A DNA stretch of 64,000 bases. Source: Pseudomonas cedrina subsp. cedrina. Lineage in GTDB: Bacteria > Pseudomonadota > Gammaproteobacteria > Pseudomonadales > Pseudomonadaceae. The position numbers and the translations under genes are program-made. The DNA is taken from contig NZ_MNPW01000002.1 in assembly GCF_001983175.1 (NCBI RefSeq), positions 434,001-498,000 of the forward strand, read 5' to 3'. The notes below the pieces were generated by a model. It saw only the letters and a list, made by a program, of their open reading frames with translations, did no database searches and was not told the DNA's origin. This document shows positions 46,407 to 56,097 of this stretch, one piece after another (position 1 is the stretch's first letter; each line of letters opens with the position of its first letter).

Positions 46407-47636
46407 ATGCCCGCCGACCTGTGTTTTTCACTCAAGCAAGCGCGACGCATGGCGCTGGCGGCCCAAGGTTTTTCCGGGCGCCAGGCGCCGGCACTGATCA
46501 AGGCGGCGCACCTGAACCGGATGATCGAACGCCTGGGCGTGTTGCAGATCGATTCGGTCAACGCGCTGGTGCGCTCGCATTACCTGCCGCTGTTTTCCCG
46601 CCTGGGCAGCTACCCCGCGTCGATGCTTGAGCAGGCGGCCTGGAGCCAGGGGCGGCGGCGTTCGTTGTTCGAATACTGGGGGCACGAAGCCTCTCTGCTG
46701 CCGATGACGCTCTACCCGTTAATGCGCTGGCGCATGGCGCGGGCGCAGCAGGGGCAGGGCATCTATTCGCAGATGGCGCGTTTTGGTCGCGAGCAACAGG
46801 CCACGATTCAGCGGGTTCTACAAACGGTCGAGCAACAGGGCGCGCTGGGCGCCGGCAGCTTGTCGACCCGCGAAGAGCGCGCTGGCCCGTGGTGGGACTG
46901 GAGCGACGAGAAACACGCACTGGAATGGCTGTTTGCCGCCGGCCTGGTCACGGTGGCCGGCCGACGTGGCTTTGAGCGGCTTTATGATTTGCCCGAGCGG
47001 GTCATTCCGCGCGATATCCTTCAAGCCCAGGTAACGGAGGCCGAGGCCCAGCGCGGCTTGCTGCTGCACAGCGCCACGGCGTTGGGGGTGGGCACCGAAA
47101 AAGACCTGCGCGATTACTTTCGTCTTGAGCCTGGCGACAGCCGCAGTCGCCTCGCCGAGCTGGTGGAAGACGGCCAACTGCAGCTCTGCCAGGTGCAAGG
47201 CTGGAAACAACCGGCGTACTGCCTGCCTGATCCAAAAGTGCCGCGCAAAGTGCCGGCCAGCGCCTTGCTGTCGCCGTTCGATTCACTGGTCTGGGAGCGC
47301 AGCCGCACTGAACGCCTGTTCGACTTCCGCTACCGCCTGGAGATCTACACCCCGCAGGACAAACGGGTGTACGGCTACTACGTGCTGCCTTTCTTGCACA
47401 ACGAGCGGATTGCTGCACGCATCGACCTGCGCGCCGAACGTGCCCATGGGCGTTTGGCCGTGCATGCGGTGCACGAGGAGGAGCCGGGGCTGGACGAGGA
47501 GGGGATGTTGGCGCTGGCATTGAATCTGCGGCAGATGGCCGATTGGCTGGGGCTTGAGCAGGTTCAGCTCAATTGCCAGCGGCCGAGTGCGGCGCGGTTA
47601 AGGATGGCGATGATCAATAGAGAGATTGGCCTTTAG
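46407..47636 (+). CDS. Winged-helix DNA glycosylase-like protein (YcaQ family)
   Basis: The 409-aa protein matches the HTH_42/AlkZ-YcaQ family, in which characterised members unhook interstrand DNA cross-links. The N-terminal pattern LNRMIERLGVLQIDSVNALVRSHYLPLFSRLG is diagnostic. The catalytic QxD-type motif appears as LQIDSV, and EYWGHEASLLPM follows. The C terminus (KRVYGYYVLPFLHNERIAARIDLRAER) is also typical. It seems to be a single gene; a REPIN follows. Confidence 0.88.
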   Translation: MPADLCFSLKQARRMALAAQGFSGRQAPALIKAAHLNRMIERLGVLQIDSVNALVRSHYLPLFSRLGSYPASMLEQAAWSQGRRRSLFEYWGHEASLLPMTLYPLMRWRMARAQQGQGIYSQMARFGREQQATIQRVLQTVEQQGALGAGSLSTREERAGPWWDWSDEKHALEWLFAAGLVTVAGRRGFERLYDLPERVIPRDILQAQVTEAEAQRGLLLHSATALGVGTEKDLRDYFRLEPGDSRSRLAELVEDGQLQLCQVQGWKQPAYCLPDPKVPRKVPASALLSPFDSLVWERSRTERLFDFRYRLEIYTPQDKRVYGYYVLPFLHNERIAARIDLRAERAHGRLAVHAVHEEEPGLDEEGMLALALNLRQMADWLGLEQVQLNCQRPSAARLRMAMINREIGL

Positions 47637-47640
47637 GGCC

Positions 47641-47727
47641 CCATCGCGGGCAAGCCCGCTCCCACAGGGGATGGCATTCCTCCTTTTGAAATGCATTCCC
47701 TGTGGGGGCCGGGCTTGCCCGCGATGG
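47641..47727. repeat. REPIN between the YcaQ-like and DAHP synthase genes
   Basis: Inverted arms at 47641-47666 (ccatcgcgggcaagcccgct...) and 47701-47727 lie between convergent genes. One base differs between the arms. Confidence 0.9.
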
Positions 47728-47750
47728 CGTCAGCCCAGGCGACTGAAATT

Positions 47751-49100
47751 TCAGCGCTTGACCTGCTTTAACGTCTCGGCAATCAGGAACGCCAATTCCA
47801 GCGACTGATCGGCATTCATCCGTGGGTCGCAGTGCGTGTGATAGCGGTCCGACAGGCCATCCTCGGTGATCGGCCGCGCGCCGCCGATGCATTCGGTGAC
47901 ATTCTGCCCGGTCATTTCGATGTGGATACCGCCGGCGTATGTCCCTTCAGCCTGGTGAACCTGGAAGAACTCCTTCACTTCACCCAGGATCTGCGCAAAG
48001 TCGCGGGTCTTGTAGCCGCTGCTGGCCTTGATGGTGTTGCCGTGCATCGGGTCCGAGCTCCACAGCACCTGCTTGCCCTCGCGCTGCACGGCGCGGATCA
48101 GGCCTGGCAGGTGATCGCCGACTTTGCCTGCGCCCATGCGCGCAATCAGGTTGAGGCGGCCGGGATCGTTGTCCGGGTTGAGGATGTCGATCAGGCGGAT
48201 CAGGTCGTCCGGGTTCATGCTCGGGCCGACCTTGACCCCGATCGGGTTGTTCACCCCGCGCAGGAACTCGACATGGGCACCGTCCAGTTGGCGGGTGCGG
48301 TCGCCGATCCACAGCATGTGGGCGGAGCAGTCGTAGTAGTCGTTGGTCAGGCTGTCGCGGCGCACGAAGGCTTGCTCATAGTTGAGCAGCAGCGCTTCAT
48401 GGGCGGTGAAGAAGCTGGTTTCGCGCAGTTGCGGCGAGCTGTCCATGCCGCAGGCGCGCATGAACGCCAGGGTTTCGTCGATGCGGTCGGCCAGTTGGCT
48501 GTACTTCTCGGCCAGTGCGGAGTTGGCGATAAAGTCCAGGTTCCACTTGTGCACTTGATGCAGGTCGGCAAACCCGCCCTGGGCAAAAGCGCGCAGCAGG
48601 TTAAGGGTGGCGGTGGACTGGTGATAGGACTGCAACAGGCGGTCCGGGTCCGGCACACGGCTTTTTTCGTCGAAGCCGATGCCATTGACGATATCGCCAC
48701 GGTAGGCGGGCAGGGTGATGCCGTCGATGGTTTCGTCGTTGGCCGAACGCGGCTTAGCGAACTGGCCGGCCATGCGCCCGACCTTCACCACCGGGCAACC
48801 GGCGGCGAAGGTCATCACAATGGCCATCTGCAGCAGTACCTTGAAGGTGTCGCGGATTTTCGCGGCGGAGAATTCGGCAAAGCTTTCGGCGCAGTCGCCG
48901 CCTTGCAACAGGAACGCACGGCCTTGGGTGACCTCGGCAAACTGGCGACGCAACTCGCGGGCTTCCCCGGCAAACACCAGCGGCGGGTAGCTGGCCAGGC
49001 TTTGCTCTACCTGCAGCAAGTGCGCAGCGTCCGGGTACTGGGGTTGTTGCTGGATCGGCAAGGCGCGCCAGCTGTCGGGGCTCCAGGGTTGGCTCATCAT
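47751..49100 (-). CDS. 3-deoxy-7-phosphoheptulonate synthase, class II
   Basis: The 449-aa class II (plant/AroA-II-type) DAHP synthase has the family motifs [63 protein letters not shown] and [18 protein letters not shown]. It catalyses the same first shikimate step as the unrelated-class enzyme at 32501-33577. In P. aeruginosa the equivalent PA2843 is a class II enzyme for primary metabolism. The start is ATG 49100 or the adjacent 49097. The spermidine-synthase-like gene is divergent. Confidence 0.95.
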   Translation of the reverse strand: MMSQPWSPDSWRALPIQQQPQYPDAAHLLQVEQSLASYPPLVFAGEARELRRQFAEVTQGRAFLLQGGDCAESFAEFSAAKIRDTFKVLLQMAIVMTFAAGCPVVKVGRMAGQFAKPRSANDETIDGITLPAYRGDIVNGIGFDEKSRVPDPDRLLQSYHQSTATLNLLRAFAQGGFADLHQVHKWNLDFIANSALAEKYSQLADRIDETLAFMRACGMDSSPQLRETSFFTAHEALLLNYEQAFVRRDSLTNDYYDCSAHMLWIGDRTRQLDGAHVEFLRGVNNPIGVKVGPSMNPDDLIRLIDILNPDNDPGRLNLIARMGAGKVGDHLPGLIRAVQREGKQVLWSSDPMHGNTIKASSGYKTRDFAQILGEVKEFFQVHQAEGTYAGGIHIEMTGQNVTECIGGARPITEDGLSDRYHTHCDPRMNADQSLELAFLIAETLKQVKR

Positions 49101-49221
49101 GAACTCGATTGGTTGATTGACGGTCGGGTGCCAATGTTATCAGCAATTAGTGCGTGACCTGTTGCCACCGCTTGGCCGACAATCGCGCCTTTGCCCTGCC
49201 GCGAACCCGTTAGGAGTAGTG

Positions 49222-49977
49222 ATGACCGAGGAGCGTGTCGAGCGCCTGCTCGCCGAAGTCCATGATGACTTCGGCATGATCCGTGTGCTCGAAGTGGCCG
49301 ATTACCGGTTTCTCGAGTTCGGCGACGCCATCGAGCAAAGCTGCGTATTTACCGCTGACCCGAGCTGGCTGGAGTACGACTATACCCGTGCGATGCTGAT
49401 TGGCGCGTTGGCCCATGAGCAGCCGGAGAGCGCGCTGTTCCTCGGCTTGGGCGCCGGCACCCTGACCCAGGCGTGCCTGAAGTTCCTGCCGCTGGAAGAT
49501 GTCGAAGCGATCGAGCTGCGCCCCGATGTACCGCGCCTGGCGATTGAATACCTGGGGCTGGACGATGACCCGCGGCTGTATATCCGCATCGGCGACGCCC
49601 TGCAATTGCTGGAGACCGCCGAGCCGGCCGACCTGATCTTCGTCGACCTCTATACCGACGTCGGCCCTGGCGTCGGCCACCTGGCCTGGACCTTCCTGGA
49701 AAACTGCCAGAAGAAACTCAACCCCGGCGGCTGGCTGGTGATCAACCAGTGGGCCACCGACGATGGCAAACCCCTGGGCGCAGCGTTGTTGCGTGGCTTG
49801 TATCATCGGCATTACTGGGAGCTGCCGGTCAAGGAGGGCAATGTGATTTTGCTGGTGCCTGCGGAGCTGGATCAGGCGCTGGACCTGGATGGGCTGTCTG
49901 CCAGGGCGCAAGGGCTGGCGCCGCGCCTGGGGTATTCGTTGCAGGCGTTGATCAAGGCGATTCGGCCGGCAACTTAG
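49222..49977 (+). CDS. Spermidine synthase-like methyltransferase-fold protein
   Basis: The 251-aa protein has the spermidine-synthase/SAM-methyltransferase fold: SALFLGLGAGTLTQACLKFLP with the glycine-rich loop, VEAIELRPDVPRLA with the acidic ligand, and ADLIFVDLYTDVGPG. True spermidine synthases have a GGGDG loop and a conserved catalytic Asp, which are altered here, so the reaction is uncertain. ATG 49222 (MTEERVE) has AGGAG upstream. The neighbourhood with class II DAHP synthase and enoyl-CoA hydratase matches PA2843-PA2841 (from memory). Confidence 0.83.
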   Translation: MTEERVERLLAEVHDDFGMIRVLEVADYRFLEFGDAIEQSCVFTADPSWLEYDYTRAMLIGALAHEQPESALFLGLGAGTLTQACLKFLPLEDVEAIELRPDVPRLAIEYLGLDDDPRLYIRIGDALQLLETAEPADLIFVDLYTDVGPGVGHLAWTFLENCQKKLNPGGWLVINQWATDDGKPLGAALLRGLYHRHYWELPVKEGNVILLVPAELDQALDLDGLSARAQGLAPRLGYSLQALIKAIRPAT

Positions 49978-49993
49978 GCGCCTGTCAGGACGC

Positions 49994-50079
49994 CTTCGCG
50001 AGCAAGCCCGCTCCCACATTTGGACCTTATTCCTACAGGTTAAACGCGGTCGAGGGTGGGAGCGGGCTTGCTCGCGAAG
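49994..50079. repeat. REPIN between the spermidine synthase-like and crotonase genes
   Basis: Perfect inverted arms at 49994-50017 (cttcgcgagcaagcccgctc...) and 50056-50079 with a 38-bp spacer, between convergent genes. Confidence 0.9.
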
Positions 50080-50112
50080 AGGCCATCACTGCCGACGGCT
50101 AATTCAGGGTAT

Positions 50113-50904
50113 TCAAATCCCCTTGAACACCCCCGGCCGCTTCTCGATCATCGCCCGCACACCCTCCCTGGCATCCTCGCTGTTGAACAGTTTATCCACC
50201 ATCGGCTGCAATCCGGCCGTCGCGACGGCTTCACCTTCCAGGCGCGCCAACCGCGCCGACATCAATGTGGCCTGCACACCCAGCGGCGCCTGCCGCGCGA
50301 TGCGGTTGGCCAGTTCGACGGCGCGCGGTAGCAAGTCTTCGCTGGCCATCACTTCCTGCACCAGGCCCAGGCGCAGGGCTTCATGGGCGTCGAACTCGTC
50401 GCCGGTCAGCAACCAGCGCATGGCATTGCCCCAGCCGGCGATCTGATGAAAGCGCAACGTCGCGCCGCCAAACGGGAAAATCCCGCGCTGTACTTCCATC
50501 TGCGCAAAGCGCGTATTGCTCGCGCAAAGATTGATGTCCGCCGCCAGCATCAGCTCGATACCGAGGGTCAGACAGTAACCCTGGGCCGCGACGATCACCG
50601 GCTTGCTCACGCGTGGGCCGCTGAACACGCCCCAGGGATCACAACCTCCCAAGGGTGGCTGCCAGCCACCGGCCATCACGCCGCTGACGTTGGCCAGGTC
50701 CAGCCCCGCGGTAAAATGATCGCCGTGGGCAAACACCACCGCCACCCGTGCTTCGGTATTTCGATCAAATTCGCCATACGCCAGGCTCAGCTCATTGAGC
50801 AGATCCAGGTCAAAAGCGTTGCGTTTGGCCGGCCGGTCCAGCCCCAGCAACAGGACATGGCCCTGGAGTTCACGGCTGACGCGGCTGCTGCTGGCTTGAT
50901 TCAT
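50113..50904 (-). CDS. Enoyl-CoA hydratase/isomerase family protein (crotonase)
   Basis: The 263-aa crotonase-fold protein has the oxyanion-hole segments GDHFTAGLDLANVSG and VAAQGYCLTLGIELMLAADI. The usual second catalytic Glu region is represented by GIFPFGGATLRFHQIAG. It may act in fatty acid or branched-chain acyl-CoA metabolism, but the exact substrate cannot be told. It is divergent from the DEAD-box helicase, with 424 bp between. Confidence 0.87.
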   Translation of the reverse strand: MNQASSSRVSRELQGHVLLLGLDRPAKRNAFDLDLLNELSLAYGEFDRNTEARVAVVFAHGDHFTAGLDLANVSGVMAGGWQPPLGGCDPWGVFSGPRVSKPVIVAAQGYCLTLGIELMLAADINLCASNTRFAQMEVQRGIFPFGGATLRFHQIAGWGNAMRWLLTGDEFDAHEALRLGLVQEVMASEDLLPRAVELANRIARQAPLGVQATLMSARLARLEGEAVATAGLQPMVDKLFNSEDAREGVRAMIEKRPGVFKGI

Positions 50905-51085
50905 CGAGTGTGCCCTCGGGCGCGGGGAAGGGTTTCAGACCAAAGGGCCGGAAAAATTCAGGTGAACCGTTTAAGCGTTAGACCCAGCAGGGCCGGGCCT
51001 GTGAAAAATAGACCCTGGCGGTGTTATCTGCAAAGGCTTTGACGCAGCAGGGTTTATCCGCACTTTCCGATAAAAAAAGCTCCCT

Positions 51086-51328
51086 TTTTCAGCTATTTCC
51101 GGTATAGTGCGCGCCGGCCTTTAACCGGGCCGCGTTTAGGTAGCGCAATTCCCCGAAGTCAGCTTCGGCTGCACGTCCGCACAGCGGACTCTCCCTTGAC
51201 GAATCTTTTTCATTCATTCGTTTTCGCAAATCCCCGCCGACAAAGCAGCCAGGGCGACTCTTGAGTCTCAACACGGCATGCGCAGCTTTGGAGCATGGGT
51301 CTTTGCGGATGCACTTAGAGGCAGACCC
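51086..51328 (+). promoter_or_regulatory. Long structured 5' leader of the DEAD-box helicase gene
   Basis: A TATAGT hexamer at 51103-51108 may be the -10 box, giving a leader of about 215 nt. The leader holds short hairpins, CCGAAG-tcag-CTTCGG at 51153-51168 and GTCCGC-aca-GCGGAC at 51175-51189, plus an AT-rich stretch near 51200-51230. Long leaders are common in cold-induced helicase genes, so regulation at the RNA level is plausible. An in-frame ATG at 51278 would add 17 residues and is less likely to be the start. Confidence 0.45.
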
Positions 51329-53002
51329 ATGACCCAGGAAACCGGCGGCTTCGCCGCTTTTAATCTTAACCCGAACATTCTTGCAGCCGTCATTGCGACC
51401 GGCTACGAAGAACCTTCGGCGATTCAGCAGCAATCGATCCCGATCATCATGGCCGGCCAGGACATGATTGGCCAGGCGCAAACCGGTACCGGTAAAACCG
51501 CCGCGTTCGCCCTGCCTATCCTGCACTGCATCGATCCTGCCAAGCGCGAACCGCAAGCCCTGATCCTGGCGCCAACGCGTGAGTTGGCGCTGCAAGTAGC
51601 AACCGCTTTTGAAACCTACGCCAAGCAAATGCCAGGCGTAACTGTCGTGGCCGTCTACGGCGGCGCGCCGATGGGCCCGCAACTCAAGGCAATCCGGAAT
51701 GGCGCACAGATCGTTGTCGCCACCCCGGGCCGCCTGTGCGACCACCTGCGTCGTGACGAGAAAGTCCTGTCGACCGTGAACCACCTGGTTCTGGACGAAG
51801 CTGACGAAATGTTGAAGCTGGGCTTCATGGATGACCTGGAAGTCATCTTCAAGGCACTGCCACCGACCCGTCAGACCGTGCTGTTCTCGGCCACCCTGCC
51901 ACAGTCGATCCGCGCCATTGCCGAACGCCACCTGCGCGATCCGCAACACGTGAAGATCCAGACCAAGACCCAGACCGTTACCGCGATCGAACAGGCTCAC
52001 CTGTTGGTTCACGCTGACCAGAAGACCTCGGCTGTATTGAGCCTGCTGGAAGTCGAAGACTTCGACGCCCTGATCATGTTCGTGCGCACCAAGCAAGCGA
52101 CCCTGGACCTGGCCAGTGCCCTGGAAGCCAAAGGCTACAAAGCCGCTGCGCTGAACGGTGACATTGCCCAGAACCAGCGTGAGCGCGTCATTGAGTCCCT
52201 CAAGGATGGCCGCCTGGACATCGTTGTAGCGACCGACGTTGCTGCCCGCGGCCTCGACGTTCCACGTATTACCCACGTGTTCAACGTTGACATGCCTTAC
52301 GATCCGGAATCCTACGTTCACCGTATCGGCCGTACCGGCCGTGCCGGTCGCGAAGGTCGTGCACTGTTGCTGGTGACTCCACGTGAGCGCCGCATGCTGC
52401 AAGTGATCGAGCGTGTAACCGGTCAGAAAGTCGCCGAAGTCCGCCTGCCGGATGCCCAGGCCGTTCTCGATGCCCGCATCAAGAAACTGACCAACAGCCT
52501 GTCACCACTGGTGGCTGACGCTGAATCGACCCACGGCGAATTGCTGGACCGCCTGACCGCCGATATCGGTTGCACCCCGCGTGCCCTGGCCGCAGCTCTG
52601 CTGCGTAAAGCCACCAACGGTCAGGCCCTGACCCTGGCAGCCATCGAGAAAGAACGCCCACTGGTACCGAACAACGCGCCACGCGGTGATCGTCCAGAGC
52701 GTACTGGCGACCGTCCAGACCGTGGTGATCGTGAGCGTCGCGCTCCGGTTCCATTGGCCGAAGGCCGTGCGCGTTGCCGTACCGCGCTGGGCGCGCGTGA
52801 TGGTATCGCTGCCAAGAACCTGCTGGGCGCTATCCTCAACGAGGGTGGCCTGGCACGTGAAGCCATCGGTCGCATCCAGGTCCGTGACAGCTTCTCCCTG
52901 GTGGAGCTGCCGGAAGACGGTCTGGAAAAGCTGCTGACCAAGCTCAAAGATACACGCGTTGCCGGCAAGCAACTGAAGCTGCGTCGCTACCGCGAAGATT
53001 GA
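51329..53002 (+). CDS. deaD: DEAD-box ATP-dependent RNA helicase (DeaD/CsdA-like)
   Basis: The 557-aa helicase unwinds RNA, probably for ribosome assembly and mRNA turnover at low temperature. All motifs are present: Q motif, AQTGTGKT, PTRELA, VLDEADEML, SAT, IMFVRTK, VATDVAARGLDV and HRIGRTGRAGR. After the two RecA domains comes a basic, Arg/Asp/Pro-rich linker (about 455-485) and a C-terminal RNA-binding domain of the DbpA/CsdA type (LLGAILNEGGL...VELPEDGLEKLL). ATG 51329 is chosen. A strong terminator follows. Confidence 0.94.
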   Translation: MTQETGGFAAFNLNPNILAAVIATGYEEPSAIQQQSIPIIMAGQDMIGQAQTGTGKTAAFALPILHCIDPAKREPQALILAPTRELALQVATAFETYAKQMPGVTVVAVYGGAPMGPQLKAIRNGAQIVVATPGRLCDHLRRDEKVLSTVNHLVLDEADEMLKLGFMDDLEVIFKALPPTRQTVLFSATLPQSIRAIAERHLRDPQHVKIQTKTQTVTAIEQAHLLVHADQKTSAVLSLLEVEDFDALIMFVRTKQATLDLASALEAKGYKAAALNGDIAQNQRERVIESLKDGRLDIVVATDVAARGLDVPRITHVFNVDMPYDPESYVHRIGRTGRAGREGRALLLVTPRERRMLQVIERVTGQKVAEVRLPDAQAVLDARIKKLTNSLSPLVADAESTHGELLDRLTADIGCTPRALAAALLRKATNGQALTLAAIEKERPLVPNNAPRGDRPERTGDRPDRGDRERRAPVPLAEGRARCRTALGARDGIAAKNLLGAILNEGGLAREAIGRIQVRDSFSLVELPEDGLEKLLTKLKDTRVAGKQLKLRRYRED

Positions 53003-53030
53003 TCCGCCCTTGGGCTGATTGATCGCACAT

Positions 53031-53063
53031 AAAAAATCCCCGACTGGTTCGGGGATTTTTTTT
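53031..53063 (+). terminator. Rho-independent terminator after deaD
   Basis: AATCCCCGA-ctggt-TCGGGGATT with an A run before and eight T after, about 30 bp after the stop. Confidence 0.93.
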
Positions 53064-53101
53064 ACCTTGGATTTCAGATTTTGGAGCTGCACTCAGTTCA
53101 A

Positions 53102-53190
53102 TGTGGGAGCTGGCTTGCCTGCGATGACGGTGGCTCAGTCACCACAATTGTCACTGATACACCGCCATCGCAGGCAAGCCAGCTCCCACA
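53102..53190. repeat. REPIN between deaD and the dioxygenase gene
   Basis: Perfect inverted arms at 53102-53126 (tgtgggagctggcttgcctg...) and 53166-53190 with a 39-bp spacer, between convergent genes. Confidence 0.92.
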
Positions 53191-53205
53191 GAGGGCGGCG
53201 TTTCG

Positions 53206-53973
53206 TCAGCCGAAGCGGTAGATGTCCATCCCCAGCGCACCCAGGGTGAACCCTTGGTGCGCCACGCTGAAATCACCCCCCGCGCCTCGCGCAAAGTACA
53301 ACGGCAACAGATGCTCATCCGTTGGATGACTGCGCACGGCATTCGGTGCCTGACGACGATAATCGTGCAAGGCGGCTTCATCATCGGCTGCCAGTTTATC
53401 CACCACCCAATCCCGGAAATCCCGTGCCCAGGGCTCGATGCTCTCAGGTCCTGCGTGCCAGTCCAGCTCGCCCAGGTTGTGGGTGATGCTGCCCGAGCCG
53501 ATCAGCAGCACATCGCGCTCGCGCAGGCCGGCGAGCGCATGTCCGACCCGAGTCTGCAGCGCCGGGCCCATGCGGCTGGGCAGGGATACCTGTACTACCG
53601 GGATATCCGCCGCCGGGTACATCAACGACAGTGGCACCCATACGCCATGGTCAAAGGGGCGGCGCTCGTCGATACGAGCATCCAGGCCGTCGGCCTGCAG
53701 CCACTCGACAATCTCACCGGCCAATTGCGGATCGCCCGGTGCCGGGTACTGCACGGCAAACAATTCACGCGGGAAACCGCCAAAGTCATGCCAGGTTTGC
53801 GGCGCTGCGCTGCCGCTGACCAGGAGTTCCTGGCTTTCCCAGTGCGCCGACACCACCACGATTGCCTTCGGTCGTGGCATTCCTGCGGCCAGCCGCTGGA
53901 GGGCCGGGCCGCTGGCGCCGGGTTGCAGGGCGAGCATGGGCGAACCGTGGGAGATAAACAGGCTGGGGAGCAT
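53206..53973 (-). CDS. DODA-type extradiol aromatic ring-opening dioxygenase (YgiD-like)
   Basis: The 255-aa protein belongs to the class III extradiol dioxygenase family, with members annotated as 4,5-DOPA dioxygenase. Metal-ligand His residues are in ISHGSPM and SAHWES, with further family His in FDHGVWVPL, GSGSITHNLGELDW and PTDEHLLPLYFARGA. The physiological substrate is unknown. I use ATG 53973 (MLPSLFISHG), which has AGGA upstream; ATG 53997 and 54027 are also in frame. It is divergent from tpm. Confidence 0.86.
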   Translation of the reverse strand: MLPSLFISHGSPMLALQPGASGPALQRLAAGMPRPKAIVVVSAHWESQELLVSGSAAPQTWHDFGGFPRELFAVQYPAPGDPQLAGEIVEWLQADGLDARIDERRPFDHGVWVPLSLMYPAADIPVVQVSLPSRMGPALQTRVGHALAGLRERDVLLIGSGSITHNLGELDWHAGPESIEPWARDFRDWVVDKLAADDEAALHDYRRQAPNAVRSHPTDEHLLPLYFARGAGGDFSVAHQGFTLGALGMDIYRFG

Positions 53974-54076
53974 AAGAGGGGTCCTGAGCGTTAACATGGG
54001 CTCATCTTCAATCAGTTCATCAATCAAAATCTAATATAAGTTTTAACGCCTTTTCATCGAATTTTCGGGGTGATCC

Positions 54077-54733
54077 ATGGAGCCAGAGTTTTGGCGGGAG
54101 CGCTGGGCGCGCGATCAGATCGGCTTTCATCTGCCTGAGGTCAACCCTTATCTGCAGCGGCACTGGCCGCAACTGGCGCTCGCCGAAGGCGGCCAGGTAC
54201 TGGTGCCCTTGTGCGGCAAAAGCCTGGACTTGATGTGGTTGGCCAGCCATCGGCTGCGGGTATTGGGCGTGGAGCTGTCGCAGCAGGCCGTGGAGGCGTT
54301 TTTCAATGAGCAGAACCTTACGCCGCGTATCACCGAGCGGGGCGCCTTCAAGGTGTATCAGGCTGATCTGATCGAAGTGTGGTGCGGCGACTTCTTTGCC
54401 ATGGGTGCCGAGGCGTTGGCCGATTGCGCTGCGTTGTATGACCGCGCCGCACTGATCGCCTTGCCGCCATTGATGCGTGCGCGATACGCCGAGCACCTGA
54501 ACCGCCTGTTGCCCCCAGGTTGCAAGGGATTGCTGGTCACCCTTGATTACGACCAGGCGCAAAAGGCCGGGCCGCCGTTTGCGGTGACGGATGATGAGCT
54601 GGAGGTGTTGTTCGGTTCGCACTGGCGCTTGGACGTGCTGGAAGAGCAAGACATCCTGGGGGAGAGCTGGAAGTTTGTGCAGGACGGCGTTACGCGGCTT
54701 GATGAGCGGGTGTATCAGTTGACCAGGCGCTGA
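54077..54733 (+). CDS. tpm: Thiopurine S-methyltransferase
   Basis: The 218-aa SAM-dependent enzyme methylates thiopurines and, in Pseudomonas, selenium and tellurium compounds. Diagnostic segments are [53 protein letters not shown] and WCGDFFAM. Length and motifs match bacterial TPMT. ATG 54077 is chosen. It sits between the dioxygenase and htpX, as PA2832 does in P. aeruginosa. Confidence 0.95.
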   Translation: MEPEFWRERWARDQIGFHLPEVNPYLQRHWPQLALAEGGQVLVPLCGKSLDLMWLASHRLRVLGVELSQQAVEAFFNEQNLTPRITERGAFKVYQADLIEVWCGDFFAMGAEALADCAALYDRAALIALPPLMRARYAEHLNRLLPPGCKGLLVTLDYDQAQKAGPPFAVTDDELEVLFGSHWRLDVLEEQDILGESWKFVQDGVTRLDERVYQLTRR

Positions 54734-54745
54734 GCCTGCCATCGC

Positions 54746-54840
54746 CATCGCGGGCAAGCCCGGCTCCCACATTGCCCGCGTCGTTCACAGCTTGGGTGGG
54801 CCAACGAAGATCCTTGTGGGAGCCGGGCTTGCCCGCGATG
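54746..54840. repeat. REPIN between tpm and htpX
   Basis: Perfect inverted arms at 54746-54770 (catcgcgggcaagcccggct...) and 54816-54840 with a 45-bp spacer. The htpX terminator follows directly. Confidence 0.9.
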
Positions 54841-54856
54841 ACGATATCCGCACCCA

Positions 54857-54886
54857 CAAAAAAAGGGGCGATCAGATCGCCCCTTT
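54857..54886 (-). terminator. Rho-independent terminator of htpX
   Basis: On the minus strand, AAAGGGGCGAT-ctg-ATCGCCCCTTT is followed by a T run. It starts about 20 bp after the htpX stop. Confidence 0.92.
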
Positions 54887-54905
54887 CGGTGTTGCTGGCG
54901 GGCTG

Positions 54906-55793
54906 TCAGCCCCGACGACGCAGTGCGTCGATACGTTCTTCCAGCGGCGGGTGGCTCATGAACAGGCGAGCCATGCCCTGCTTGATACCGCCGTTGATGC
55001 CAAAGGCCGTCAGGCTGTCCGGCATGTGCACCGGCAGGCCCTGTTCGGAGCGCAGGTGTTGCAGCGCTGCGATCATCGCACCGGTACCGGCCAGGCGGGC
55101 ACCGGCTTCGTCTGCGCGGAACTCCCGTTTGCGCGAGAACCACATGGTGATCGCGCTGGCCAGGAAGCCCAGCACCAGCTCGGCGAAGATGGTCGCCACG
55201 AAGTAGGCAATGCCGCGGCCGCCTTCGTTCTTGAAGATCACCTTGTCGACAAAGTTACCGATGATCCGCGCGAAGAACATCACGAAGGTGTTCACCACGC
55301 CCTGGATCAACGCCAGGGTGACCATGTCGCCGTTGGCCACATGGCCGATCTCGTGGGCCAGCACCGCCTTCACTTCATCGTAGGAGAAGCGTTCCAGCAT
55401 GCCCTGGCTTACCGCAACGAGTGCATCGTTCTTGTTCCAGCCGGTGGCAAAGGCGTTGGCTTCATAGGCCGGGAAGATCCCGACCTCGGGCATCTTGATG
55501 CCGGCTTCGCGGGACAATTGCTCGACGGTCTGCAGCAACCATTGCTCATGCCGGGTGCGTGGTTGAGTGATCACCTGGGTGCTGGTGCTCATCTTCGCCA
55601 TCCATTTGGAGATGAACAGCGAGAACAGCGAGCCGGCAAAACCAAAGACCGCACAGAAAACCAGCAGCTGATTGAGGTTCAGGTCAACCCCGTTGGCCGC
55701 CATGAACCCGTTGAAGCCGAAAAGGCTCAAGGTAATGCTGGCAATCAGCACGACCGCAAGGTTAGTGGCCAAGAACAGCAGGATGCGCATCAT
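54906..55793 (-). CDS. htpX: Membrane protease HtpX
   Basis: HtpX is an inner-membrane zinc metalloprotease that degrades misfolded membrane proteins together with FtsH. The 295-aa protein has two N-terminal helices, the zinc motif [13 protein letters not shown], two more helices near 155 and 195, and the third ligand region [18 protein letters not shown]. It ends in [13 protein letters not shown]. All key residues are present. In other bacteria it is under envelope-stress control; no such site was identified here. Confidence 0.96.
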   Translation of the reverse strand: MMRILLFLATNLAVVLIASITLSLFGFNGFMAANGVDLNLNQLLVFCAVFGFAGSLFSLFISKWMAKMSTSTQVITQPRTRHEQWLLQTVEQLSREAGIKMPEVGIFPAYEANAFATGWNKNDALVAVSQGMLERFSYDEVKAVLAHEIGHVANGDMVTLALIQGVVNTFVMFFARIIGNFVDKVIFKNEGGRGIAYFVATIFAELVLGFLASAITMWFSRKREFRADEAGARLAGTGAMIAALQHLRSEQGLPVHMPDSLTAFGINGGIKQGMARLFMSHPPLEERIDALRRRG

Positions 55794-56097
55794 GGTTGTA
55801 GAGTTCTCCTCATGCTTAATATGTCGCGTACTGCGGGGTATATAAGGTGCGCCATGGGGTGATTCAACCGAGCGACTATTTCAAACTGTGTCCTACAGCC
55901 GGAATGAAGAGTCTTGAAGGGCATTTCCGACACGAAAAAGACGGCGTTATCGCTGCGCCGGTGCGTTGCGCCCCAGCAATTACAGGGGCTGGGTGCCTTT
56001 TGCCCGGCCAGTAAGGTGCTGCAGTGGTGCCTGGGCAGAGAAGTGTTGCCAGATACGCGCTGTACGACCGATTGCCGTTCGTACAGCGCCATCTACG
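55794..56097. other. Intergenic region htpX / alaA with a hairpin
   Basis: These 304 bp hold the htpX promoter side and the 3' flank of the aminotransferase gene. No gene is supported. The clearest structure is the inverted repeat at 56057-56089, listed separately. Confidence 0.45.
56057..56089 (-). terminator. Hairpin downstream of the alaA-like gene
   Basis: gcgctgtacga (56057-56067) and its perfect reverse complement (56079-56089) form an 11-bp stem with an 11-nt loop, starting 8 bp after the aminotransferase stop. There is no T tract, so it may stabilise the 3' end or act with Rho, and calling it a terminator is tentative. Confidence 0.4.

Noticed and set aside
47832..49157. 441-codon plus-strand open frame
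   Set aside because: It is the antisense of the class II DAHP synthase gene; high GC at third positions keeps the opposite strand open.
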